DNA of 64,000 nt from a virus: the IMG/VR virus record IMGVR_UViG_3300050121_000032, positions 1-64,000 of that record; one strand, 5' to 3'. Below are positions 1-8,264 of this stretch, one piece after another. The position numbers and the translations under genes were made by a program. The notes below the pieces were generated by a model. It searched no databases. It was not told the DNA's origin and saw only the letters and a list, made by a program, of their open reading frames with translations. Numbering within the stretch: the first letter of the stretch is position 1; every line of letters begins with the position of its first letter.

Positions 1-2
1 CT

Positions 3-1184
3 CGGCAGCTATGGAAGGGTCCGGTGGGGGTCGGCGGCCCTTTGCAGTACGCCAACGGAGTGTGGAATAGCGCGCCGCGTCAGACGCTGCTCTCGACCGA
101 CATCTCGGACAGCACCACAATTGGGCGCGGGCTGCTCACCGCCGCCTCGGATGTGATCGCACGGCCTCTGGTCTACGCCGCACCGTTCGATGCGCTCGCC
201 TACAACAACATCCTCATCAACGGCTCGATGGAAGTAGACCAAGAGCACGTGGGGGCGCCTTCGACGGTGGGGGTGGGGTCTGGGTATGCTATAGACGGCT
301 GGGCCGCGTCCAAAAGCGGCACGATGGTCTGCACCATGCAGCAAGTTGCTGACGCTCCAGCAGGCTTCACGAACTCTTTGAAGCTCACGGTCGGAACGGC
401 GGAGGTGTCCATCGCGGCCGGTGATTACACGATCATCTACCAGAAGATCGAGGGCTATCGCAGTTCCCGCCTTGGATGGGGTGCCGCTGGGGCGCAGTCT
501 ATTACGCTTGCCTTCTGGACGAAAATTCATCGCACCGGGGTGTATTCCGGTTGCGTGCAGAACGCTGCGCACACTCGCTCCTTCCCATTCACCTTCGTCC
601 AGAACATCGCTGATACCTGGGAATACAAAACTGTCACGATCCCCGGCGACGCTGTAGGCGCGTGGGTCGGCAACACCAACACCGCGTCTTTGTATGTTAT
701 ATTCACGGTGGTTATAGGTTCAACATTCGCCGGAACCGCTAACACTTGGGCCGCAACAAACTATATTGGTGTCACAGGTAGCATCAACGGTGTAGCCGCA
801 ACGTCCGACACCTTCCAGATCACCGGCGTCATCGTTCTCCCCGGCATCGAACTTCCTTCAGCGGCGCGTGCGCCACTGATCATGCGTCCGTTCACTCAAG
901 AGTTGACGCTTTGCCAGCGATACTTCGAAATCATCGGTCCTCAAACTCATATTTTCTCAGGGGACACTACTTCCGGCCAGCAATACTACCGCGGGAGCCC
1001 TTTCTCCGTGACAAAGCGCGCCGCTCCAACCGTGTCCGGCGTAAGTCTCAGCGGCTACGGCTTTGCCAATACCGTTGGGACGTTTAGTTCAGAGGTTGGC
1101 GGCTTTGCGGAAGGACGGATCGCGACCGCCACACAAGTCGCGAGCTATTTTCAAACCACAGTTACCGCTGACGCGAGGCTTTAA
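3..1184 (+). CDS. tail fibre / receptor-binding protein, 5'-truncated
   Basis: The reading frame is open to the window edge, so the true start lies outside; the GTG at 24 is not convincing. The visible 393 codons include a NILINGSMEV motif, typical of phage fibre domains that bind cell-surface glycans, followed by a beta-rich region (QSITLAFWTKI) that reads like a carbohydrate-binding-module jelly roll. It probably recognises the host surface. The stop overlaps the next ATG (TAATG), and a fibre accessory gene and lysis genes follow. The gene starting at 63968 could be its 5' end if the genome is circularly permuted and slightly longer than the window (inference). Family match is by eye only. 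Confidence 0.75.
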   Translation, partial: RQLWKGPVGVGGPLQYANGVWNSAPRQTLLSTDISDSTTIGRGLLTAASDVIARPLVYAAPFDALAYNNILINGSMEVDQEHVGAPSTVGVGSGYAIDGWAASKSGTMVCTMQQVADAPAGFTNSLKLTVGTAEVSIAAGDYTIIYQKIEGYRSSRLGWGAAGAQSITLAFWTKIHRTGVYSGCVQNAAHTRSFPFTFVQNIADTWEYKTVTIPGDAVGAWVGNTNTASLYVIFTVVIGSTFAGTANTWAATNYIGVTGSINGVAATSDTFQITGVIVLPGIELPSAARAPLIMRPFTQELTLCQRYFEIIGPQTHIFSGDTTSGQQYYRGSPFSVTKRAAPTVSGVSLSGYGFANTVGTFSSEVGGFAEGRIATATQVASYFQTTVTADARL

Positions 1185-1579
1185 TGACTGATTACCAACT
1201 CACCGCGGCAACCGTGATCATCCGCACCAGCGATGGCGCGAGTATTCCCGTCGATCCCGACAACCGTGATTACGCCGAATATCAGGTATGGCTCGCGGCT
1301 GGCGGCGTGCCTGATCCGTATGTCACGCCACCCGCGCCGCCTGCCCAAATCTTGTCGCAAGACTTGATGGCGCAATTCACAGCCGCCGACGCGGCACTGA
1401 TCCAGGCAGCGGTCTCTGGCAACGTGCAGTTCTGGCTCCTGTGGTCCTCGATGCAGGCGCAGAAAGACCCGATGATCGTCACCAACGCGCGGTTTCTTGC
1501 GGGGTGGGCGGCGCTTATATCAGTGCTCGGCGCAACTCGCATGACGGCGATTGCGCTTGCCCTTGGCGTGACGATCTGA
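1184..1579 (+). CDS. small tail-fibre accessory protein
   Basis: 131 aa, translationally coupled to the fibre gene through TAATG. The N-terminus has the YQVWLAAGGVPDPY pattern found in small proteins that follow phage fibre genes, and a Pro-rich linker (TPPAPPAQ) leads to a helical C-terminus ending in a hydrophobic segment of about 25 residues. It may be a fibre chaperone or a fibre-associated protein; position is the main argument. No enzyme motif is visible. Confidence 0.6.
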   Translation: MTDYQLTAATVIIRTSDGASIPVDPDNRDYAEYQVWLAAGGVPDPYVTPPAPPAQILSQDLMAQFTAADAALIQAAVSGNVQFWLLWSSMQAQKDPMIVTNARFLAGWAALISVLGATRMTAIALALGVTI

Positions 1580-1596
1580 ACTCAAAGGAGATTACG

Positions 1597-1899
1597 ATGG
1601 CTTTGCTCGGACAAAAATCCCTCACCGCGGGAAACAAGCGGCGCTTCGTGATCGGCTACAGCGATTGGCTTGACGAGGGCGTCACGCTATCCGCGGCGAC
1701 CGTCGTGCTCGATCCGGCGTTTACCGCCACGGTAACCGACGTCGTGATCTCGGGCGTCACCATGCAGTACGGTAACAAGGTCGTGTTCTTCGTGACGGCC
1801 ACGGTCGTTAACGAGACCTTTACCCTCGACGTGCAAGTTACCGACACCCGCACCGAGATCAAGAACGACACGATGAAGTTCACGGTGCTCGCGCCCTAA
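1597..1899 (+). CDS. Ig-like fibre-tail adaptor-type protein
   Basis: 100 aa from an ATG preceded by AAAGGAG. An N-terminal segment (RFVIGYSDWLDEG) and seven or so predicted beta strands recall the small beta-sandwich fibre-tail adaptor proteins of short-tailed phages. Longer upstream starts would overlap the previous gene in another frame and lack a ribosome site. The gene carries a copy of the dispersed dyad at 1721, read in frame as FTATVT, so part of the protein sequence is dictated by that DNA site. Confidence 0.6.
   Translation: MALLGQKSLTAGNKRRFVIGYSDWLDEGVTLSAATVVLDPAFTATVTDVVISGVTMQYGNKVVFFVTATVVNETFTLDVQVTDTRTEIKNDTMKFTVLAP
1721..1735. promoter_or_regulatory. dispersed dyad TTACCG-CCA-CGGTAA, intragenic
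   Basis: Perfect 6-bp arms around a 3-base centre. This is the first of 26 copies in the window (21 perfect). The shared pattern is TTACCGYNRCGGTAA. It lies inside the Ig-like adaptor gene and reads as T-A-T-V. Function unknown: a dimeric DNA-binding protein site or an RNA hairpin are the two simplest readings. Confidence 0.85.
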
Positions 1900-1911
1900 C
1901 GGAGCCCCCTC

Positions 1912-2187
1912 ATGCCGTCCATCCTCGCCTACGTCGATCTGACGCTCGCTGGCTATGTCGCCGTGTTCGTAGCCACGCTGGTCTTCAGCCAGAAGATCAA
2001 GGACTTCTTTGCCGGCGTCCCGGCGGACATGCGCACTGGCTTGAAGTCGGTCGAGACGAGTTTGCTCGCGGACGTCAAGACCTATCAGGCGTCCCTGATC
2101 CAGAAGCTCGCGCCCGTCCCCACCCCCGTGGTCGCCGCTGCACCCACCCCCGTGGTTGCCGCTGCACCCACCCCGCCGGCGGCGTAA
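1912..2187 (+). CDS. small membrane protein of the lysis cassette
   Basis: 91 aa. One transmembrane helix near residues 10-27 (LTLAGYVAVFVATLVF) is followed by a short amphipathic stretch and a Pro/Ala tail made of an eight-residue PTPVVAAA repeat, encoded by a 24-base tandem repeat at about 2118-2175. It directly precedes the muralytic enzyme and two more membrane proteins, so a holin, antiholin or spanin-like role is plausible. Sequence alone cannot choose between them. Confidence 0.65.
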   Translation: MPSILAYVDLTLAGYVAVFVATLVFSQKIKDFFAGVPADMRTGLKSVETSLLADVKTYQASLIQKLAPVPTPVVAAAPTPVVAAAPTPPAA

Positions 2188-2191
2188 TCCC

Positions 2192-2842
2192 ATGGAGCCA
2201 GCCTCGATCCGCACCAAGAACCCCGGCGCCATGTGGGGTAGTCCGCTCGCGAAGAAGTGGGGCTCGACCGAGACCATCGTGCTCCACGACGGGCTGGGTC
2301 AGGGCAACAACATCGCGGTCTTCCCGACCTATGTGGACGGCATCTGCGCACAGCTCGATCTATGGCGCAGCTCGCCGCGCTACAAGAACAAGCGCTTCGG
2401 CGAAGCGATCGACACTTGGGATGGACACAACAATACGCCGAGCTATATCGCCTACGTGCTTGCTCGCGTGCCGGGGATGACGCGCGACACCGTCATGGAC
2501 GACGACTTCTGGCGCGGACCGATGGGCATCGGCTTCCTCAAGGCGCAGGCCGGGCATGAAGCCGGCAAGACCTACCCCGCGCCCGACGCGGACTGGATCG
2601 AGGCGCAGCGCCGGGTTTTCGCCGGCTTCGTCTACGCTGGCGTCCCTGCTGCTCCCGCTCCCGCGCCGCCGATCGTTCACCCGGTCCACAAGAAGACCGC
2701 GGCCGTTGTTACCTCCGCCGGCGCCGCCGGTGCTGCAGCTCACGCTGCCGGTGCGAACCACAGCACGGTAGCGATCATCGTCATCGTCGTGGCCGTCGTG
2801 GCCATCGTCGGCTTCGTTATCCACAGCAGGGCGACTTCGTGA
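2192..2842 (+). CDS. endolysin-like muramidase with C-terminal membrane anchor
   Basis: 216 aa from the ATG at 2192; the upstream in-frame codons are proline/arginine readthrough and are rejected. The N-terminus, RTKNPGAMWGS, matches the NNPGN-type opening of phage lysozyme-like transglycosylases, and the body (residues 20-135) fits that fold. An Ala/Pro linker leads to a C-terminal transmembrane helix (IVIVVAVVAIVGFVI, about residues 193-210). It would cut peptidoglycan, either from the virion or at lysis, tethered to the membrane. The neighbours are small membrane proteins, which supports a lysis role. The stop overlaps the next ATG. Confidence 0.75.
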   Translation: MEPASIRTKNPGAMWGSPLAKKWGSTETIVLHDGLGQGNNIAVFPTYVDGICAQLDLWRSSPRYKNKRFGEAIDTWDGHNNTPSYIAYVLARVPGMTRDTVMDDDFWRGPMGIGFLKAQAGHEAGKTYPAPDADWIEAQRRVFAGFVYAGVPAAPAPAPPIVHPVHKKTAAVVTSAGAAGAAAHAAGANHSTVAIIVIVVAVVAIVGFVIHSRATS

Positions 2843-3087
2843 TGTTGGACTGGATCAAACAGGCATACGCCTACCTCCACGGCACTTTCCATGACAGCTC
2901 CGTGATCGTCTGGTCGCGCGTGCAGGTCATCGCCATGTCGGTCTGGCTTGGGCTGCAGGGCGTCGACCTGTCCCCGGCGATCCATGATCCGAAGTGGATG
3001 ATGTACTACGTCATCTTCTCCAACGTCGTGAACGAGCTTCTGCGCCGCCGCGGTGCAGAGTATCACGAGGACGGGAGCCTCAAGTGA
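2842..3087 (+). CDS. small membrane protein, holin-like
   Basis: 81 aa, starting at the ATG inside the upstream stop (TGATG). Hydrophobic segments near residues 22-40 and 50-65 are followed by a basic RRRGAEY motif, a layout seen in small phage lysis membrane proteins. It sits between the endolysin and a second three-helix membrane protein. Confidence 0.65.
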   Translation: MLDWIKQAYAYLHGTFHDSSVIVWSRVQVIAMSVWLGLQGVDLSPAIHDPKWMMYYVIFSNVVNELLRRRGAEYHEDGSLK

Positions 3088-3524
3088 TCACTGCCATCCT
3101 CGCGTTTCTGCAGGCGATCCCCGCACTGGTCAACGGCGTCAACTCGTTCGCCGCGAAATACTATGACAGCAAGGTCAAGATCACCACGGCCCTGATCGGC
3201 GGCAACGTCGATGTGGCCAAACAGATGGTGAGCGGTATCGTGGCCGAAGGGCAGGTGCGCGTAAGTTTTCTGCAGACGGTGTCGCACAGCCCGTTCCTGA
3301 TGTACCTCGTGGGCGGCTTCGCCACCCCGTGGATCGTCTACGAGTGGAAGGTCGTCGTCTGGGACAACATCATTTGCAAGTTCCTGTACGGCGTCTACGG
3401 CTTCACACCCCCGATCGAGGGCACCGTAGGCACATGGGCTGGCGTCATCATCGCCGGCATCTTCGGGACCGGCTCAGTCATGGCCGTCGGCCAGATGTAC
3501 TTCAATCGCAAAGTAGGCGAGTGA
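3084..3524 (+). CDS. three-helix holin-like protein
   Basis: 146 aa from a GTG that overlaps the preceding stop (GTGA). An N-terminal hydrophobic segment, a central helix (FLMYLVGGFATPWIVYEW), a KVVVWDN motif and a C-terminal helix (WAGVIIAGIFGTGSVM) match the layout of gene-transfer-agent-type three-transmembrane holins. It would form the membrane lesion that releases or activates the endolysin. The two small membrane proteins beside it make assignment of holin versus partner uncertain. Confidence 0.65.
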   Translation: MITAILAFLQAIPALVNGVNSFAAKYYDSKVKITTALIGGNVDVAKQMVSGIVAEGQVRVSFLQTVSHSPFLMYLVGGFATPWIVYEWKVVVWDNIICKFLYGVYGFTPPIEGTVGTWAGVIIAGIFGTGSVMAVGQMYFNRKVGE

Positions 3525-3536
3525 GTAGGAAATCAA

Positions 3537-4118
3537 ATGGGCAAGAACAAACACCGCGCCTCTCGCGCGGCCGAACTGAGCGCGCTGATCACGGCGCCAA
3601 CAAGTCCGCCTCCACAGGAGGCACTTCAGGAGAAGACCATGGAAGCATCTCAGGAGAAAGCCCCGGAAATGGAAGCGCCAGCGGAGCAGAGCGGCCCTAC
3701 GGCCAAGGAAATGGCTAAGGCCGAAGAGGTCAATCAGCTGCGCATGCGGGCGCTGGCAGAGCAGGCCGACAAGCCGCCGGCGGAACCCGACGTCAATGTC
3801 ATCGAAGTCGCCGCGCGCGGCTACGACGCCCTGCAGGAGGCCTTCGCCAAGCACAACGCGAAGAAGCCGCCCGAGTACATCCCCCCGCCGCGCACCGCCC
3901 GCCAGATGTCCGCCCTCGAAGAGGAGCTGGAAGCCGGCCGCCGGTCCCAGCAACGTGCCGAAGCCCAGAAGGCCGCGGCGCCGGCGAACCCCACCGATAC
4001 CCGTAAGGAAGGGTTCTCGACGCCCGTGTTCAGGCCCGGCGACGTAGTCCCCGACCCGACCATCCCCGCCGCCGGCGGGTTCGCAGCCGGCAACCGTGTC
4101 TACGGGTCCGATGCCTAA
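3537..4118 (+). CDS. hydrophilic Ala/Glu/Pro-rich protein, unknown
   Basis: 193 aa, highly charged, without membrane segments or signal peptide. It has helical Glu/Ala-rich stretches (residues 30-75 and 120-150) and a Gly-rich end. It lies between lysis genes and the tail protein, with an endonuclease gene starting eight bases before its stop. It could be a minor virion protein. Nothing in it identifies a function. Confidence 0.65.
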   Translation: MGKNKHRASRAAELSALITAPTSPPPQEALQEKTMEASQEKAPEMEAPAEQSGPTAKEMAKAEEVNQLRMRALAEQADKPPAEPDVNVIEVAARGYDALQEAFAKHNAKKPPEYIPPPRTARQMSALEEELEAGRRSQQRAEAQKAAAPANPTDTRKEGFSTPVFRPGDVVPDPTIPAAGGFAAGNRVYGSDA

Positions 4119-4503
4119 GCCGCGTTCAGTCGTCCAGAGGCGTTACCACCAGACGGAGAAAGGGCGAGCATCCCTTCTCCGCTATCAACAGTCTGACAAA
4201 GGTAAGGCGATGCTGCGGCGTAAGGCATTGCGGAAGATTGGCCTGACCCCAGAGGACTGGCAGACTTTATTTACCTCTCAGGGTTATTGCTGTGTGGTGT
4301 GTAAGGCGCCCACGCCCGGCCGAAAGACCGGACACTGGGCGACAGACCACGATCACGTAACCAACGCGGTGCGCGGGATTTTGTGTTGCGGGTGCAATCT
4401 AGCGCTCGGGCACGCAAGGGATAACCCGCTTCTGCTGCGGCAACTGGCCGACTATCTGGAGCGATTTAATGCCGGCGCAGCAGACCCAAACCTCCCCAGA
4501 TAG
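4111..4503 (+). CDS. endonuclease VII-type HNH nuclease, probable homing gene
   Basis: 130 aa. The C-terminal half has the recombination endonuclease VII signature: CxxC at 61-64, DHDH at 79-82, and a second CxxC at 92-95 in LCCGCN, followed by LG..D and a C-terminal helix. The N-terminus has two TEKG/SDKG repeat units. The gene overlaps its upstream neighbour by 8 bases and its downstream neighbour by 35, as expected for an inserted selfish nuclease. It cuts DNA, either branched junctions or a homing target. Two related genes lie at 21904 and 57434. Confidence 0.88.
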   Translation: MPKPRSVVQRRYHQTEKGRASLLRYQQSDKGKAMLRRKALRKIGLTPEDWQTLFTSQGYCCVVCKAPTPGRKTGHWATDHDHVTNAVRGILCCGCNLALGHARDNPLLLRQLADYLERFNAGAADPNLPR

Positions 4504-7201
4504 TCTGAAGCTCGAAAAATTTGGCGGGTCTTTGCCGGCATGGGATGACCACCTGCTGCCAGACGGGCAGGCGGCCAGTAATCTCAATGGATACTTGTTT
4601 TCCGGCTCGCTCCAAGGATGGCGCAAGCCGAAGCTGCTCTACACCATGCAGAGCAACGCCTCGCAGTTCGCCTATCGCCTACCGATCCGCAGCCAGAACA
4701 TCGCGAGCGCGATTGCGAACTTCCTCGTTAATCCGCTCGACGGCGACCAGATCACGCTGGGCGAGGAGGTCTACACCTTCCGCAACGCGATCACGCAGGC
4801 CTACGATGTGGCGATCGGAGTTACCGCCGCGGTAACCGCGACGAATTTCTTCGAGGCCATCACGATCGACAACGGCAAGAGCACAAACGCGGGGACCGCA
4901 TATGGTACTGCTACCGTCGCTAATCCTGCTATCAACCAGCACACTCCGGTTACTACGAACATCCTCGCAACGGATCAGCCTCGCGTGCAGGTATTTGCAC
5001 CGACCTCTGGAGCTGCCTATAACTCAACGCTTGTCGGAGAGACCACTAATGCTGCGCGCATCAACTGGACGTACAATGGAACGACTACGACAACGCTCCA
5101 AGGCGGCACCAATCTATCCTTCGATGCCTCCATTACAGGAGCTTCAACATGGCTGGAGTTCGCTGATCCAGACACAGATGTCATGCGCTCACCAGTTGTC
5201 GATGACAGCTTTGACCGCTTTTATTTTGCCTGCCCATCTGTGGCTCCAACTTATAACACCCGAGACCGGATCGAAGCCGGCCAAGCCGCTTGGCTGCTCG
5301 GCGTCCCCGCTCCCGGATGCACGCCCGGCGTCACCGTCACGGGCGGCGGATCGAGCGTAACACTCGGCTTCCCGACCTCGACCTCGGCGAACTCCGCCGC
5401 GGTTGGCGCCAACACCATCTACCTCGTCCCGATCACGCCGACTGGCGCAATGATCCTGAACGACGTCACGTTCATGCCGGCGGCTGACAGCGCCACCGCG
5501 CGCTATGCTGCCGTGCTCTACGACGATCTCAACGGCTCTCCGCACACGCTGCTGAACACCGGCACCATCACGACGGCCGTGACCGCCGGCACTGCTGCCG
5601 CGAGCCCGTTCGTCAACCCGACCGGGCTGCTGATGAACGTCCAATACTGGATTGGCATCATGATCGACAGCGGGGTGCCGGTACAATACGCCGACGACAC
5701 GGGCTCGAATGGTATCGTTAGCCTCAACACCTTCTCGAACGGCCCCGAGCCCGTCGTCAACAACCTCACGACTGGCTATGCCGACCTGCAAGTGTGGGGT
5801 GACCTGACCTCCTCTGCCGTGCAGGAAGCGCGCAGCTACGTCTACACGTACATCACGGAGTACGGCGAAGAGAGCCCGCCCTCGCCGGCCACCGTCGTTA
5901 CCGGGTGGAGCAACGGGACGTGGACGATCGACCTGTTCACGCCGCCCCCCGACCAGATGGGCGTCACCCGCAACCTCGTCAGCATCCGGCTCTACCGGTC
6001 CGTGACGGCTACCGCGGGCTCGACGACCTACTTCCAAGTCACGCCGGTGGGCGGCGATCTGCCGATCACCACGGCTGTCTACTCGGACATCATCACCGAT
6101 GACGTGATCGTGTCCAACAACCAGCTGCAGAGCCAGCTCTGGACCCCGCCTCCGGAAGACCTGCAGGGCATCATCGCGATGCCAAACGGTATGGCCGTGG
6201 GATGGCGCGCGAACGAGATGTGGTTTTGCGAGCCCTACCGCCCGCATGCGTGGCCGTCCTCCTACACGCTCACCACCGAGTACCCAATCGTCGGGCTTGG
6301 CGTCAGCGGCAACTCGGTTGTCGCCTGCACCAGTGGCTCGCCCTACATCGCCACCGGCACCTCGCCGGGCTCCATGACCGCGACCAAGACCCAGATTAGC
6401 GAACCGTGCCACTCGCGCGGCTCCATCTGGGGCAACACCGATGGCGTTTATTATGCCTCGCCGAACGGGCTGATCCTCGTGACGCAATCCGGCTCCGTGA
6501 CCAACACCTCCGAACTCTGGATCACGCGCGAGAAGTGGCAGCAGCAGACGCCGCAGAAGAACGTGCGCTGCGTGCCGCTGGTGTCATCTTATTTCGCACT
6601 AGGATGCGTTCGCAATGGCGACGCATCCGCTGCGCAAGAAGGCTTCACGATTGAACTCAACGCCGCTGACGCGCAGTCGTTCTCGATCTGGCCGCAGCCC
6701 GGTGGTCACCGTCTGGGCTTCGCTCAGCTCAATGGTCCGAACGGGTTTGACGTGGTCAATCTTCGCATCGACCCATGGTCTTCTGTTTGTCTCGTCATGC
6801 AGAACCACGCGGTCTATTACTACGACTTCTCCGACCCGGCCCCGGTCATGCAGACCTACAAGTGGCGCTCGAAACTCTTCCAGCAAAAGAGCAAGAAGAA
6901 CTTCGCAGCCATGCGCATCTGGTTCGACGTCCCGCCGGGAACGCCGGCACAGAACGCCGTGCGCAACACCGCGGCGCATACGGACCCGAGCTGGAGCGCT
7001 CTAGCCGCGGGCCAGTATGGCATCGTGCGCGTCTACGCCGGCGGTGTGCTGGTTACCGCGCGCGAGATTTGGAAGACGCAGGAGCTGCTCCGGATCGAGT
7101 GCGGCTTCAAGCACGAGACATGGCAGTTCGAGTTTGAGGCCCGCGTGCCGATCTCGAACATTCAGATCGCAACCTCCGTCAAGGCATTGGCCCAGACATA
7201 A
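4469..7201 (+). CDS. P22 gp10-like beta-propeller tail protein
   Basis: 910 aa. The ATG lies inside the end of the HNH gene. The N-terminal 450 residues are beta-rich and Thr/Ala-rich. The region of about residues 560-760 has propeller-like repeats (NGMAVGWRANEMWFCEP, GSPYIATG, NTDGVYYASPNGL) as in short-tail stabilisation or hub proteins. It probably closes the head-tail channel or forms the tail hub. Downstream genes (7214, 7602) look like its small partners. Alternative names in other phages include tail tubular protein B. Length is on the long side for P22 gp10. A dyad copy lies at 4821. Confidence 0.65.
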   Translation: MPAQQTQTSPDSLKLEKFGGSLPAWDDHLLPDGQAASNLNGYLFSGSLQGWRKPKLLYTMQSNASQFAYRLPIRSQNIASAIANFLVNPLDGDQITLGEEVYTFRNAITQAYDVAIGVTAAVTATNFFEAITIDNGKSTNAGTAYGTATVANPAINQHTPVTTNILATDQPRVQVFAPTSGAAYNSTLVGETTNAARINWTYNGTTTTTLQGGTNLSFDASITGASTWLEFADPDTDVMRSPVVDDSFDRFYFACPSVAPTYNTRDRIEAGQAAWLLGVPAPGCTPGVTVTGGGSSVTLGFPTSTSANSAAVGANTIYLVPITPTGAMILNDVTFMPAADSATARYAAVLYDDLNGSPHTLLNTGTITTAVTAGTAAASPFVNPTGLLMNVQYWIGIMIDSGVPVQYADDTGSNGIVSLNTFSNGPEPVVNNLTTGYADLQVWGDLTSSAVQEARSYVYTYITEYGEESPPSPATVVTGWSNGTWTIDLFTPPPDQMGVTRNLVSIRLYRSVTATAGSTTYFQVTPVGGDLPITTAVYSDIITDDVIVSNNQLQSQLWTPPPEDLQGIIAMPNGMAVGWRANEMWFCEPYRPHAWPSSYTLTTEYPIVGLGVSGNSVVACTSGSPYIATGTSPGSMTATKTQISEPCHSRGSIWGNTDGVYYASPNGLILVTQSGSVTNTSELWITREKWQQQTPQKNVRCVPLVSSYFALGCVRNGDASAAQEGFTIELNAADAQSFSIWPQPGGHRLGFAQLNGPNGFDVVNLRIDPWSSVCLVMQNHAVYYYDFSDPAPVMQTYKWRSKLFQQKSKKNFAAMRIWFDVPPGTPAQNAVRNTAAHTDPSWSALAAGQYGIVRVYAGGVLVTAREIWKTQELLRIECGFKHETWQFEFEARVPISNIQIATSVKALAQT
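4821..4835. promoter_or_regulatory. dispersed dyad, spacer CCG, intragenic
   Basis: Perfect arms; read in frame in the tail protein as V-T-A-A-V-T. The flanks extend the match by one pair (GTTACCG...CGGTAAC). Confidence 0.85.
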
Positions 7202-7213
7202 GGAGAAACGCCA

Positions 7214-7591
7214 GTGACCACCGTCGGACCCGTTTGTCACATCCCGCCGAAGAACAACATCAATCAGCCGGCACCGCAGAACCTGCCGGCGATCCCGCCT
7301 GCACAGCCTAACATCCAGTCGCTGATGAACACCGTCAACGCGCTGCGCCAAGTCGTGAACCAGCTTACCGGGCGTCAAGGGTCGCAAGGTCCAGCCGGGC
7401 AAGCTGGGGCGCAAGGTACGCCGGGCACGAGCGCCAAGGGGACATGGAGCGAACAGAACCGTCAAGAGGAGACGGTCAAAATCTACCAGAACAACGATCC
7501 CTCCACCGGCAACTATGTCGAGGTGAAGCAGATCAACAAGCTGGTGATGGAGAACAAGGACACCGGCCAGACGTGGACGTGGAATAGGTAA
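7214..7591 (+). CDS. small virion protein with short collagen-like stretch
   Basis: 125 aa from GTG with AAGGAG eight bases upstream. Pro/Asn-rich N-terminus, then six G-x-y triplets (about residues 55-74, GSQGPAGQAGAQGTPG) and a polar C-terminus. It follows the tail protein directly and is likely a small tail or fibre component. It is the fifth gene in the window with collagen-type triplets. Confidence 0.6.
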   Translation: MTTVGPVCHIPPKNNINQPAPQNLPAIPPAQPNIQSLMNTVNALRQVVNQLTGRQGSQGPAGQAGAQGTPGTSAKGTWSEQNRQEETVKIYQNNDPSTGNYVEVKQINKLVMENKDTGQTWTWNR

Positions 7592-7601
7592 AGGGACGCC
7601 A

Positions 7602-8198
7602 GTGACCGATAAAGCCTATGGCCTCGACTTCTTTCACAAGATCACGGACGTCCATTTCGCCAGCGGGAACTGGCTGTGGGTCGAGACGTTCGGCGCGACC
7701 AACTCGTTCTTCCCCGTCATCATGCAAACGGACTTCACCGACCAAGCTGGCGGCACGCCGGGCATCAAGACCTATGACGGGCTTACCCCCACCTCCGCGA
7801 TGCACATCATCCCGTTCGCCCAGCTCCCGTTCGGCAACCTGCTGCCGCAGCTTCTGAAGGCCACAATTCGGACCGGCGCAGGCTCGACGCTGGACGGGTT
7901 CGGTGTGTCAGGTGATCCGGCAGAGTTCCCCGTCCCGGATACGTCGATCTACATCCGGCTGGATAATAAGATGCCGGCCACCACGTTCGGGATCAAGGTC
8001 TCGATCCAGTTCCAGTTCGACCGCGGCCCCAGCACCGCGCAGGACATGGTCGTGAAGACCCTGAAGGCGACGAAGGGGACGACCGACCCGAGCAAGATGG
8101 ACGTGGCGTCGTTCAAGTTTGCCTCCGCCCCTCACTTCGGCGCCACCCGCAACTTCCGGATCAACCCGCACACCCTAGAGGTCACCGGGCCGTTCTGA
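7602..8198 (+). CDS. predicted beta-rich virion protein, unknown
   Basis: 198 aa from GTG with AAAGGGACG upstream. Mostly beta pattern and no enzyme motif. Its place between the tail protein and the Gly-rich ejection protein suggests a tail-associated structural protein. Confidence 0.6.
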   Translation: MTDKAYGLDFFHKITDVHFASGNWLWVETFGATNSFFPVIMQTDFTDQAGGTPGIKTYDGLTPTSAMHIIPFAQLPFGNLLPQLLKATIRTGAGSTLDGFGVSGDPAEFPVPDTSIYIRLDNKMPATTFGIKVSIQFQFDRGPSTAQDMVVKTLKATKGTTDPSKMDVASFKFASAPHFGATRNFRINPHTLEVTGPF

Positions 8199-8264
8199 CC
8201 CCGGTTAACGACCCTTTAAGCTGCTGCTGGTAGGGCTGAAGGGCCAATGTAAGGGGCCTGCCCT